Origin: Thiosocius sp049669185
GTDB lineage: Bacteria > Pseudomonadota > Gammaproteobacteria > Chromatiales > Chromatiaceae
Length of the DNA: 13,735 nucleotides
Direction: 5' to 3'
NCBI GenBank assembly: GCA_049669185.1
Contig: JBATKF010000153.1
Span: 1-13,735, forward strand
Under the pieces are notes generated by a model. It worked only from the letters and a program-made list of their open reading frames with translations, was not told where the DNA came from and made no database searches. Positions 6,231-13,735 of this stretch are shown here, in pieces. The translations under genes and the position numbers were made by a program. Every line of letters begins with the position of its first letter. Position 1 is the first letter of the stretch.

Positions 6231-6974
6231 ATGGAAGGAAAAGTGAACTATAAGCTACCTGTAAATGCACGAAAATTTGCTCTCTTTCAAAGAAACCTTT
6301 TGCTTCCCGACGGGGCTCCGCACTTTAGTGATGATGGTTTTAGCAAATTCGTTGAGGAGTATGCTGCTGCTGAGCCAGAGCTAATCGAAAAGAAATATTT
6401 TTCGCTTATGAAAGAGACCGCTGAGGACCTTCTCGAGCATATGCTTCCGTCTACCTCATCGATACTTGATATTGGTTCCGGTATTGCCGGGATAGACTTG
6501 TTTTTTTACCACGCCCTCAACACACCAAAGCTCTATCTGCTCGATAAAACTCGACTTGAGGATAAGGTCTGGTACATGTTTGAGGAAAAGCCTGCGTTCT
6601 ATAGTTCGCATGAAATAGCCAAAGACGTGTTGACATTGAATGGGGTTAAGGCTGCGGACATTTCGACGATTGATGCACGAGACGATGGAGTGATTCCCAT
6701 CGCTCCCAAGTCGATCGATGCAGTTGTATCTACGGTATCCTGGGGCTTTATGTATCCGGTGAAGCCCTATCTGGCCAGCGTTGTGGCGCTCTTACGAGAC
6801 GATGGCATTGTAATAACCGACATTCGAAAGGGTACGGATGGAGAAGCGCAGCTTGCTGAATTCTTTGACACGGAAGTGATTAGAGAACAACGTAAGTTCA
6901 AGACATTGAAATGCCGCTTGCGGACGCAATATTCCGCTTGGCCCACGAGGGGAAGACAAGGTCGTCACGCATAG
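6231..6974 (+). CDS. SAM-dependent methyltransferase, low GC, probably acquired
   Basis: 247 residues from ATG 6231; GTG 6243, with AAGGA four to eight bases upstream, is an alternative start. Motif I is ILDIGSGIAG at about 78-87, followed by the acidic end of strand 2 at D105 (LYLLDK) and the strand SIDAVVSTVSWGFMYPV at about 161-177. It then shows the usual LLRDDGIVITDIR motif near 188-199, where methyltransferases have the post-III strand. The overall shape resembles class I methyltransferases found with polysaccharide genes, but the acceptor is unknown. The first part is much AT-richer than its surroundings (20 of 60 bases G or C at 6241-6300), which points to horizontal acquisition. The last ~17 residues (RTQYSAWPTRGRQGRHA) are GC-rich and Arg-rich and may be read-through into the flank. 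Its stop lies inside the 3' end of the opposing ABC permease gene. Confidence 0.78.
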   Translation: MEGKVNYKLPVNARKFALFQRNLLLPDGAPHFSDDGFSKFVEEYAAAEPELIEKKYFSLMKETAEDLLEHMLPSTSSILDIGSGIAGIDLFFYHALNTPKLYLLDKTRLEDKVWYMFEEKPAFYSSHEIAKDVLTLNGVKAADISTIDARDDGVIPIAPKSIDAVVSTVSWGFMYPVKPYLASVVALLRDDGIVITDIRKGTDGEAQLAEFFDTEVIREQRKFKTLKCRLRTQYSAWPTRGRQGRHA

Positions 6975-8152
6975 GGATCGGCTGCATCCCGAATGCCATC
7001 CCCCAGAAAATTAAATGCCAGGATGACCAAAATCACTGGCACGACTGGCAGGATCAGCCAGGGGTAGAGCGCCACGACGCTGATATTCTGTGCCTCGTTG
7101 AGCAGCACTCCCCAACTCGTAATGGGGGCCCGAAGGCCGAGTCCGAGAAAAGATAACGCCGTTTCACCCAATATGATCGCTGGGACGGATAGGGTTGCCG
7201 AGGCGACGAGGTGACTCGTGAACCCCGGAAGCAGGTGCCGCCCAATAATGCGTCGCGGCTTTGCTCCCATGAGCTGCGCCGCCAGGCAATATTCTTCTTC
7301 ACGCAGTGATAACAACTTCGAGCGTACTGCTCGCGCCAGGCCGGTCCATTCAAACATCGCGAGGATAACCGTGATCCCAAAATAGATCAGCAAGGGTGAC
7401 CAGGTCACGGGAAGAACCGCCGCAAGTGCCATCCAGAGCGGAATCTGTGGGAATGACTGCAGGATCTCTATGAGCCGCTGGACAATGAGATCGACGGCGC
7501 CCCCAAAGTAGCCGGCTATACCGCCAATTACCAGTGCCAAAGAAAAGCTCAACATAATGCCGATCAAGCCAATGGACAGCGAAATTCTGGCTCCGTAGAT
7601 AATCCGCGATAACACATCCCGCCCCAGACGATCGGTGCCGAGTAGAAACAGGGTGCCGCCGTCCTCGACGCAGAACAGATGAAGATCGCTCTCCATCGTC
7701 CCCCAAAACTGGTAGGGATCACTACGACAAAAGAACCGGATCCGATAAATTCTCGAGGTGTCCTCGGTGTAAATCCGCTGCAGGTTCTCCATGTTCAGGC
7801 GGTAGTGGGTGCCATAAACAAAGGGTCCAATGAAGCTGCCGTCATGGATCATGTGGACCTGTTGCGGTGGGGCGTAGATGAAATCCGGATGCCGACTGTT
7901 CAGTCCGTAGGGAGCAATAAACTCCGCGATCAGGATCGCCAGGTAGGTCAAAAGCAGAAACAGCCCCGAGATCACGGCCACGCGATGGCGGGTGAACTTC
8001 CACCACATCAATTTCCATTGAGAGGCCAGATAAAATTTTTCCTGCTCTGGCGTCAGGGGCGCGCCAAAGGGGTTTCTATCGAACGGTTCATCAGAGACAA
8101 AATGTTCGAGGCGGCCGTTACCCGCCTGCCGGACTTTATCGGTGCCGCTCAT
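6965..8152 (-). CDS. Peptide-type ABC importer permease, DppC/OppC/YejE-like
   Basis: 395 residues, longer than typical DppC (about 300). After a cytoplasmic N-terminus (TPEQEKFYLASQWKLMWWKF) and one membrane helix at about 58-80, there is a ~90-residue periplasmic insert (IGPFVYG, IYTEDTSRIYRIRFFCRSD). The BPD_transp_1 core then begins at LGTDRLGRDVLSRIIYGARI (about 172-191). Inserts of this kind occur in YejE-type permeases. The cytoplasmic EAA loop that docks the ATPase is EEEYCLAAQLMGAKPRRIIG at about 285-304. The C-terminus FLGDGIRDAADPY is the standard ending. Last gene of the operon; its ATG overlaps the stop of the other permease (ATGA at 8149-8152). Its own stop overlaps the low-GC methyltransferase tail to tail by 10 bp. 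Confidence 0.93.
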   Translation of the reverse strand: MSGTDKVRQAGNGRLEHFVSDEPFDRNPFGAPLTPEQEKFYLASQWKLMWWKFTRHRVAVISGLFLLLTYLAILIAEFIAPYGLNSRHPDFIYAPPQQVHMIHDGSFIGPFVYGTHYRLNMENLQRIYTEDTSRIYRIRFFCRSDPYQFWGTMESDLHLFCVEDGGTLFLLGTDRLGRDVLSRIIYGARISLSIGLIGIMLSFSLALVIGGIAGYFGGAVDLIVQRLIEILQSFPQIPLWMALAAVLPVTWSPLLIYFGITVILAMFEWTGLARAVRSKLLSLREEEYCLAAQLMGAKPRRIIGRHLLPGFTSHLVASATLSVPAIILGETALSFLGLGLRAPITSWGVLLNEAQNISVVALYPWLILPVVPVILVILAFNFLGDGIRDAADPYA

Positions 8153-9147
8153 GCGCTTGATCCGCCACTTAGCCGGATCCTGGGGTCAAGCCAGGCGAGC
8201 AAAAGGTCCGAGATCAGTACGCCAATCACGGTAAGCGTAGCCAGAAACATCAGGAATGAACCGGCAAGATACATGTCCTGGCTTTGTAGAGCGGAGATCA
8301 GGATCGGTCCGGTCGTTGGCAAAGACATGACGATAGCGACCAACTCTGCACCGGAAATAACCTTCGGCAGCAGATTGCCGATGTCCGCGATAAAAAAGTT
8401 GAGGGACGACCGAAGTGGATATTTGATCAAGGCGCGGTTGCGCGGCAGGCCTTTTGCCTTTGCTGTTACTACGTATTGCTTTTGCAGCTCGTCCAGCAGA
8501 TTGGCGCGCAAACTGCGTATCATCCCGGCCGTTCCAGAGGTGCCTATGACGACGACGGGAATCCACAGATGTTCCAGCACCGACAGGGCCTTGTCCAAGG
8601 ACCAGGGCTGGTCGAGATACTGCGGATCCATAAGGCCGCCGATCGACGTTCCCCACACGACATTGGCGAAATAGAGGAGGATCAAGGCCAAAAGGAAATT
8701 GGGTGTGGCGAGGCCCAGAAGTCCAATGAAGGTCAAGCCATAGTCACCCCAGCTGTATTGATGTGTTGCCGAATAGATGCCGATGGGGAATGCGACCAAC
8801 CAAGTGAAAAGGATTGTTGCGATTGAGACGAGGACCGTCAGAAACAGTCGGTCGCCGACGACCTCGGAAACTGGCAGGCGGTATTCGAACGAATAGCCGA
8901 AATCTCCGTGCAGCATGCCGGTAAGCCATTGGAAATACCGCTCTATCGCCGGGGCGCCGAACCCATACTGTTCGCGCAAGAACGCAATTTGCTGCTCATC
9001 AACCGTCTCTCCCATGCTTTGCAGTTCTGCGACATAGCTTTCAAGATAGTCGCCGGGTGGTAGTTCAATGATTGTGAATACCAGGGCGCTGATCACGAGC
9101 AACGTCGGGATCATGATCAGCAAGCGGCGAATGACATAGCTAAGCAT
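8149..9147 (-). CDS. Peptide-type ABC importer permease, DppB/OppB/YejB-like
   Basis: 332 residues. The first helix (MLSYVIRRLLIMIPTLLVIS) and the following periplasmic loop with FLREQYGF and WLTGMLHGDFGYSF are the signature start of DppB/OppB. Transmembrane helices follow at about 104-126, 137-164, 195-212, 254-280 and 297-320. The EAA loop reads QYVVTAKAKGLPRNRALIKY at about 224-243, and the C-terminus LAWLDPRIRL is typical. It forms the transmembrane pore with the DppC-like permease. ATG 9147 lies three bases after the binding-protein stop and has only a weak Shine-Dalgarno, so translation probably relies on coupling to the upstream gene. Confidence 0.95.
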   Translation of the reverse strand: MLSYVIRRLLIMIPTLLVISALVFTIIELPPGDYLESYVAELQSMGETVDEQQIAFLREQYGFGAPAIERYFQWLTGMLHGDFGYSFEYRLPVSEVVGDRLFLTVLVSIATILFTWLVAFPIGIYSATHQYSWGDYGLTFIGLLGLATPNFLLALILLYFANVVWGTSIGGLMDPQYLDQPWSLDKALSVLEHLWIPVVVIGTSGTAGMIRSLRANLLDELQKQYVVTAKAKGLPRNRALIKYPLRSSLNFFIADIGNLLPKVISGAELVAIVMSLPTTGPILISALQSQDMYLAGSFLMFLATLTVIGVLISDLLLAWLDPRIRLSGGSSA

Positions 9148-9150
9148 CGG

Positions 9151-11106
9151 CTATTGTCTAGTCTTGGCAGCTTGACCGGCCGCTTCGTCATCGTTGGCGG
9201 AAGCCAGCCAAAAGGTATCTGGTTTGTGGACGCCGAAGTAAGCACCCGGGTCCCAATCGAAAAACGCTTCCGCTGGAACATTCCTTAAACGTTTACTGAT
9301 GACGACCGGCTGCAATGTGCTATTGACGATCCCAATGGTGAAGACTTGATCGGCGTGGATGTCGAGCATCTGCTTCCAGATACGGGCCTGCTCGGCTTCC
9401 GACTCAGCACGCCGCCAAGCCTGAAACAAATCTGCCAAGTGTCTTACCTGCTCCATCTCGGGCTCCTCTCCCGCCTTCCCACCGGTTTGGCCCCAAAGTC
9501 CCCATAGCGGCCATTGCAGTTGGTATTTATTCGTCGGAGCAAGCGCCTCGGGACTCATAGTGGGTGTCGCCAGACCGTTCGATATGCCGGACCAGACAGA
9601 CATGATGGTTTGGCCGGCGACGATACGTTTGCGAAAGACGTCGCGCTGGGACGGCCTGACGAGCAATTTGATCCCGATCTTCGCCCAACCGTCCTGGATC
9701 AACTCCAGGACATCGGCCTCCTCGGTCGATTCACCGGCGGTATCAACCGTGATAATCAATGGTCGACCATCCGCCATCAGCCGAAGACCGTCTTCGTCAC
9801 GCGCAGTCAGGCCAATCGCGTCTAGTAACGCGTTTGCCTGTTTCAGATCGAACTGCGTCCATGCCGACCTAAGGTGGGGGCTAAACAGGGGGCTTTGCGG
9901 GAGAACCGTGTTGCTGCTTTCGTTGGCGAGCCCGTAATAGATGACCTGATTGATTTCATGCCGGTTTATCGCGATAGACAACGCCCGGCGGAAGCGGACA
10001 TCGCGCATTAGCGCCCGCAATGATGGGTCCTCGGCATTCAGATTAGGGTAAAGAGCAATCTGTGCGCCACTGGCTTTCTTCCAGAGTTTGACCACGTGAT
10101 CAAAGCGCTTCTCGCTTTCCTTAAGGAATGTGTAATGGTCCAGACGGAGATACCGGGCCTGAAGATCAGACTCTCCCGCCCCGGTCTTTGCCGGGATCAT
10201 TTGGGTTTCACCCATGTACATGATTATCTCGTCGATATAAGGCAATTGGCGGCCTGCGCTATCGACACGGTGATAATAGGGATTTCGCGTGAAAACGAAC
10301 CGCTCCGATGGCGGTTTGATGGTATTCCGCCAGGGCTGAAGCGTCGGCAATTCGGGATTGTCCATTCGATACCACCGGTCCCGGCTGTCGTGGAGTTCCA
10401 CCCAGTCCCGCCTTCGTTCGGTATCGATTAGGCTATCGATCACCGCCTGGTCGCCGTAACTGGGATTGAATGTCTTCAGGTAGTGTGCCGGGCGATAGAT
10501 CTGCAGCGGTCGAGGTTTGGCCAGCCAGGGAATGAACAAGTGATTTGGTTTCTTCCATGTGAATCGAACGGTCCAGTCGTCGATGACTTCGAACAAGGGG
10601 CCCTGACCGTCCACCAACATAGTATTGGGTGGTCCCTGTGGCGAAACCTCGGGATTGTTGGCCATGTCTTCCCAGTAATAACGGAAATCTTCGGCTGTAA
10701 AAGGTCTTCCATCAGACCATTTATGCCCTCTACGAATTTTGAAGGTGAAAACCCGGCCATCCTTGACGCTGAAGTCGCGAAGAATATCGGGAACGTATTC
10801 GAGCTTTTCATTCAGGCCGATGAGCCGGGCGTAGCCGTAGACATTGATCATCCGGGTGTCTTTTTGTTTGCCCATAAGCAACCGGAGGGTGCCTCCATGG
10901 CGACCGATTTTCTTGTCCGATGCTGCGAGGTCGACACGATAAGTCTCTTCAGGCAAACGTGCCTGGACTGGCGGCAGATCCCCCGACGCAACATCCATGG
11001 ACAGCCCTGGCGTTTCAATGAAACGCTCAGCCGTGGCTGTGGCCGCCCCTGCCGAACACAGGCTGGCGGTCACAAGTCCGATCGCCAAAACACGGTTCTT
11101 TGTCAC
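9151..11106 (-). CDS. Periplasmic solute-binding protein, family 5 (peptide-type)
   Basis: 651 residues, about 100 longer than DppA/OppA and closer to YejA-like members. A signal peptide occupies about 1-26 (RVLAIGLVTASLCSAGAATATA). The SBP_bac_5 core has YVPDILRDFSV and DGRVFTFKIRRGHKWSDG at about 104-133, then RPFTAEDFRYYWEDM, the family's most conserved block. RRALSIAINRHEINQVIYYG follows in the second half. It captures the substrate for the two permeases. The start codon is GTG (11104-11106), overlapping the ATPase stop as GTGA. Translation is probably coupled to the ATPase gene, as the only nearby SD-like sequence, GAGG, is distant. The substrate is probably an oligopeptide or similar compound; the family also carries sugars, opines and microcin C, and nothing in the operon settles this. 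Confidence 0.92.
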   Translation of the reverse strand: MTKNRVLAIGLVTASLCSAGAATATAERFIETPGLSMDVASGDLPPVQARLPEETYRVDLAASDKKIGRHGGTLRLLMGKQKDTRMINVYGYARLIGLNEKLEYVPDILRDFSVKDGRVFTFKIRRGHKWSDGRPFTAEDFRYYWEDMANNPEVSPQGPPNTMLVDGQGPLFEVIDDWTVRFTWKKPNHLFIPWLAKPRPLQIYRPAHYLKTFNPSYGDQAVIDSLIDTERRRDWVELHDSRDRWYRMDNPELPTLQPWRNTIKPPSERFVFTRNPYYHRVDSAGRQLPYIDEIIMYMGETQMIPAKTGAGESDLQARYLRLDHYTFLKESEKRFDHVVKLWKKASGAQIALYPNLNAEDPSLRALMRDVRFRRALSIAINRHEINQVIYYGLANESSNTVLPQSPLFSPHLRSAWTQFDLKQANALLDAIGLTARDEDGLRLMADGRPLIITVDTAGESTEEADVLELIQDGWAKIGIKLLVRPSQRDVFRKRIVAGQTIMSVWSGISNGLATPTMSPEALAPTNKYQLQWPLWGLWGQTGGKAGEEPEMEQVRHLADLFQAWRRAESEAEQARIWKQMLDIHADQVFTIGIVNSTLQPVVISKRLRNVPAEAFFDWDPGAYFGVHKPDTFWLASANDDEAAGQAAKTRQ

Positions 11107-12998
11107 GGAAATAGCGCCTCTAGCTCTGTTCCTGGGGCGGCCAATACGTAGTGTCCCTTTCCCAGGTCGAGCTGGGCCATCGGTTGGTCAGAACGGATGG
11201 TGTAAGGCGCGGGCCAGTCCGCTGGTCCGGAGGTGCCAGACCCCTTGAACAGGTCGAAATCAAGTTTACGATCCAGATCGGGATAGGGCACGGCGGCCAT
11301 CAGGCGACGGGTGTAATGGTGGGCCGGATTCCTGAAAAGCACTTCACGCGGGGCGATTTCCACGATGCGTCCTGCGCTCATGACGGCGATCCTGTCGGAT
11401 ACATAATCGACTACGGCCAGATTGTGAGAAACAAACAGGTAGGTCAGGTCGAGATCTTTCTGTAGATCTTTGAAGAGATTGAGGACTTGGGCCTGGATGG
11501 AAACATCCAGTGCCGAAACGGGTTCATCGCAGATCAGCAGCTCGGGTTTCAACGCAAGAGCCCGCGCCAGTCCGATCCTTTGTCGCTCGCCGCCGGAGAA
11601 GCTATGGGGGTAGCGGTTGAGGAAGCGAATATCGAGACCAACCAACTGCATCAGATTTTGCACCAGATCGGACTGTTGCCTGCTCGAGCCGATACCGTGA
11701 ATAACCAGGGGCTCACGAATAATGTCAAATACTGTCATCCTCGGGCTAAGGGACTTTACCGGGTCCTGGAAGATCATCTGTACCCGTTTCCGATAATCGG
11801 TCAGTGCATTGCCGTTCAAGGCCAGGACGTCGGTGACCCGATCTCTATCGTGGAGCGTGATAGTGCCTTCGTCAGGTGTAATCGCCCGCATGATCATCTT
11901 GCTGACCGACGATTTACCGCAGCCGCTTTCACCGACAAGACCCAAACATTCACCTTTGCGTATCTCCAGATCGAGGCCCGCAACGGCCTTGGTATGGGTG
12001 GGAGGGCCGGACGTAAAAAGGTTCTGTTTTCGCGTGGTGTAGGTCTTGGTCAACCCGTTAAGGGTAAGCAATGGGGCACCCCTGGCGACCGCACTTGGAC
12101 CCGCGCCGATGTCGTCGTCGCCGATCACAGAGCCGGACTGGTGGCTGATCTCACGAATTGGTGTCAATCGCTCGCCGGGTTTCATGTCGAAATGCGGGAT
12201 TGCGGCCAACAGTGCCTGCAAGTAGGGGTGCTTTGGCTTTTGGAAAATATCCTCCACGGGGCCGCTTTCCATCACCTTGCCGTGGTAGAGAACGACCACC
12301 TCATCTGCAACATTTGCAACGACGCCTAGATCATGGGTGATCATCAGGACCGCCATGCCGAGTTCAGCCTGCATGTCTCTGATCAGCTTGAGAATGACCG
12401 CCTGGATAGAGACGTCTAGTGCCGTGGTTGGTTCGTCTGCGATCAACAATGCCGGCTGGCAGACCAATGCCATGGCAATCATCGCGCGTTGGTTTAGGCC
12501 GCCGGACAGTTCAAATGGGTAACTTTTCATCGCCTTTTTCGGATCGGGAAACCCTGCGGTATGCAGCATGGTTTCGACGACCTCCAGGCCAGCCGAGCGG
12601 GAGATATCGCGATGCAGGTGGAGCGCCTCACTGATCTGGTCGCCAACCGTATGCAATTGTGAAAGCGATGTCATCGGCTCTTGGAAGATGATTGAGATGC
12701 GACCGCCCCGAATCTGTCGCATCTGCGCGCCGTCAACAGGGACGCTCGCAAGATCGATGACGGTCCCGCCGCCCGCAGGATCGTTGAACATGATTTCGCC
12801 CGCCGTAATTCGGGCCGACTTGGGCAAAATTCCCATTATCGAACGGGCAATCACTGACTTGCCGGACCCGGATTCGCCAACCAAAGCAACGGTTCTATTG
12901 GCGGGAATGCGGAAGGATACGCCTTTGACGGCTTTGACGGTGTGGCCGTGGACGTAAAATTCGACCTCAAGAGAATTAATTTTTATCAGGTCACTCAT
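11103..12998 (-). CDS. Fused double ATP-binding protein of peptide ABC importer (DppD-DppF/YejF-like)
   Basis: 631 residues with two complete nucleotide-binding domains in tandem. NBD1 has Walker A GESGSGKS (41-48), signature LSGGLNQ (164-170), Walker B LLIADEPTTALD (184-195) and switch H222. NBD2 has Walker A GESGCGKS (356-363), Q-loop Q411, signature FSGGERQ (467-473), Walker B LLICDEPVSALD (487-498) and switch H525. Each half ends with the oligopeptide-transporter motif (KHPYLQALLAAIP, AHHYTRRLMAAVP). The fusion replaces the separate DppD and DppF subunits, as in YejF and GsiA. Both sites look catalytically competent. It is the first gene of the operon, preceded by AGGA about 15 bases before ATG and GAAG nearer to it. 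A C-terminal extension after about 575 has no recognised role. Confidence 0.95.
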   Translation of the reverse strand: MSDLIKINSLEVEFYVHGHTVKAVKGVSFRIPANRTVALVGESGSGKSVIARSIMGILPKSARITAGEIMFNDPAGGGTVIDLASVPVDGAQMRQIRGGRISIIFQEPMTSLSQLHTVGDQISEALHLHRDISRSAGLEVVETMLHTAGFPDPKKAMKSYPFELSGGLNQRAMIAMALVCQPALLIADEPTTALDVSIQAVILKLIRDMQAELGMAVLMITHDLGVVANVADEVVVLYHGKVMESGPVEDIFQKPKHPYLQALLAAIPHFDMKPGERLTPIREISHQSGSVIGDDDIGAGPSAVARGAPLLTLNGLTKTYTTRKQNLFTSGPPTHTKAVAGLDLEIRKGECLGLVGESGCGKSSVSKMIMRAITPDEGTITLHDRDRVTDVLALNGNALTDYRKRVQMIFQDPVKSLSPRMTVFDIIREPLVIHGIGSSRQQSDLVQNLMQLVGLDIRFLNRYPHSFSGGERQRIGLARALALKPELLICDEPVSALDVSIQAQVLNLFKDLQKDLDLTYLFVSHNLAVVDYVSDRIAVMSAGRIVEIAPREVLFRNPAHHYTRRLMAAVPYPDLDRKLDFDLFKGSGTSGPADWPAPYTIRSDQPMAQLDLGKGHYVLAAPGTELEALFP

Positions 12999-13331
12999 CG
13001 CTTCAGCTTATCCTAACCAGCACAAAGTGATCTGTGCCTTGCCGATCCAGGGATCGCCAAGCACAATCATTACATAATTCTTCTTGATTATTGTTGTTGC
13101 AGGAGTTTTCAACAGTTCAAGGGGAGGGCCTCAAGGCTACTCTGTTGCCAGCGATTCAAGAGCACGTGTATGCCGGTCTGGTGATAATCTGAATCGAATG
13201 GGTCAAATTCCGGCACCGTTCATCACTCTTTTATAACAATACTCTTTGTATTAGGGCTCGCGACATTGAGCCAAAGATGTCAAAGCTGAGCCTGTTTCCA
13301 ACGTCAACATCTTGGTTGGTGGGATTAGCCA
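12999..13331. other. Divergent intergenic region, promoters of the ABC operon (-) and glycosyltransferase (+)
   Basis: 333 bp without a gene, AT-richer than the flanking genes. It must hold the leftward promoter of the ABC operon and probably a rightward one for the glycosyltransferase. For the plus strand, TATAAC near 13232 and an AATAC/GTATT repeat lie about 90-100 bp before the start codon, but I see no good -35. For the minus strand, the AT-rich stretch 13064-13100 is the likeliest promoter zone, with no clear consensus. A weak 6-bp inverted pair (CAACAG at 13110, CTGTTG at 13142) is also present. The strong inverted repeat is listed separately. Confidence 0.5.
13033..13065. promoter_or_regulatory. 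Imperfect inverted repeat, candidate operator of the ABC operon
   Basis: CTTGCCGATC (13038-13047) and GATCGCCAAG (13052-13061) are 10-bp arms with one mismatch around a CAGG centre. Outside them, TGTG (13033-13036, after one bulged C) pairs with CACA (13062-13065), giving 14 paired positions per side. It lies 35-67 bp upstream of the ATPase start codon, where an operator overlapping the promoter or a leader hairpin would sit. No regulator gene is in the window, and the half-site does not match an operator I recognise. Confidence 0.5.
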
Positions 13332-13735
13332 ATGTCGGAAGTACTGAAGTCGAAACGTATTCTGATCTATAGCCACGACTCCTTTGGGCTTGGCCATTTG
13401 CGCCGCTGTCGTGCTATTGCTCACGCGCTTGTCGAGCGCTTCAAGGGATTGACCGTCCTAATCCTTTCCGGCTCCCCCATCATCGCCAATTTCGACTTTC
13501 GGGCTCGTGTGGACTTCATTCGAATTCCGGGCGTCATAAAACTTTATAATGGCGACTATACCTCGATGAACCTGCATATCGACTTGAAGGAAACCCTGAC
13601 CATTCGCGAGTCGATCATTCGCCATACCGCGCAAGCCTTTGGCCCGGACATTTTGCTGGTAGACAAGGAACCGTTAGGCTTGATGGGCGAAATGGCCGAT
13701 ACCCTGAAGATGCTGAGGGCTACAAAAACACGGCT
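13332..13735 (+). CDS. COG4671-like glycosyltransferase (GT28/MurG-type fold), 5' part
   Basis: The first 134 codons of a gene that continues beyond the window. The start ATG at 13332 has a GGTGGGA purine run about eight bases upstream. RILIYSHDSFGLGHLRRC near residues 9-26 is the N-terminal Gly-rich loop of a MurG-like GT-B glycosyltransferase. Next come ALVERF, a hydrophobic strand VLILSGSP and the segment DFIRIPGVIKL, which match the COG4671 predicted glycosyltransferases. FGPDILLVDKEPLGLMGEM at about 103-121 is a further conserved block. In known genomes this family sits in polysaccharide or glycoconjugate clusters, but the neighbours that would show that lie outside the window. The sugar donor and acceptor are unknown. 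Confidence 0.82.
   Translation, partial: MSEVLKSKRILIYSHDSFGLGHLRRCRAIAHALVERFKGLTVLILSGSPIIANFDFRARVDFIRIPGVIKLYNGDYTSMNLHIDLKETLTIRESIIRHTAQAFGPDILLVDKEPLGLMGEMADTLKMLRATKTR

Noticed and set aside
7679..8674. 331-residue plus-strand open frame opposite the two permeases
   Set aside because: It runs antisense across the junction of two well-supported permease genes and shows no recognisable motif.
10483..11151. 222-residue plus-strand open frame opposite the binding-protein gene
   Set aside because: It is the complement of the conserved SBP_bac_5 coding region; no domain or ribosome binding site.
11487..12329. 280-residue plus-strand open frame opposite the double ATPase
   Set aside because: The minus strand has both complete ATP-binding cassettes here; the plus-strand frame is a shadow.
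1..13735. CRISPR array, tRNA, rRNA or riboswitch
   Set aside because: I saw no regularly spaced direct repeats, no cloverleaf-like tRNA sequence and no recognisable rRNA or riboswitch core by eye. A tRNAscan or Infernal run would be decisive.

Overview
The window looks like chromosomal DNA of a moderately GC-rich proteobacterium, most likely an alphaproteobacterium. That is an inference from family content: a membrane-anchored class III adenylate cyclase, a Yej/Dpp-type peptide transporter operon with a fused double ATPase, a COG4671-type glycosyltransferase and a ParE/RelE addiction module. No rRNA or marker gene fixes the taxon.

Layout. (a) 1-2540: a stand-alone SAM-dependent methyltransferase (+) converges on a 436-residue membrane adenylate/guanylate cyclase (-), with a hairpin between the two 3' ends. 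(b) 2540-6970: an accessory stretch of mixed composition. It holds a DDE integrase-core transposase that seems to have lost an internal segment, about 300 bp of debris with a 16-bp tandem repeat, a short orphan ORF, a secreted metal-dependent amidohydrolase (-), a broken XRE-type regulator, an intact antitoxin/toxin pair, the 3' end of an IS66-type transposase, and a low-GC methyltransferase whose last bases overlap the next operon tail to tail. (c) 6965-12998 (-): a compact four-gene oligopeptide-type ABC importer operon, read leftward as fused double ATPase, solute-binding protein, DppB/OppB-like permease and DppC/OppC-like permease. The junctions are a 4-bp overlap, a 3-bp gap and a 4-bp overlap. 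(d) 12999-13331: a divergent intergenic region with a strong imperfect inverted repeat just upstream of the ABC operon. (e) 13332-end (+): the 5' part of a COG4671-like glycosyltransferase, cut by the window edge.

How the genes work together. The ABC operon is a self-contained importer: the binding protein captures a peptide or similar substrate in the periplasm, the two permeases form the channel and the fused ATPase drives it. The toxin-antitoxin pair is an autonomous addiction cassette among mobile-element remnants. The cyclase would make a cyclic nucleotide second messenger, but no effector gene is visible here. I found no clearly new multi-gene system. The points most worth following are the cyclase's non-canonical base-selecting residue, the exported amidohydrolase, the patchwork accessory region and the inverted repeat controlling the ABC/glycosyltransferase divergence.
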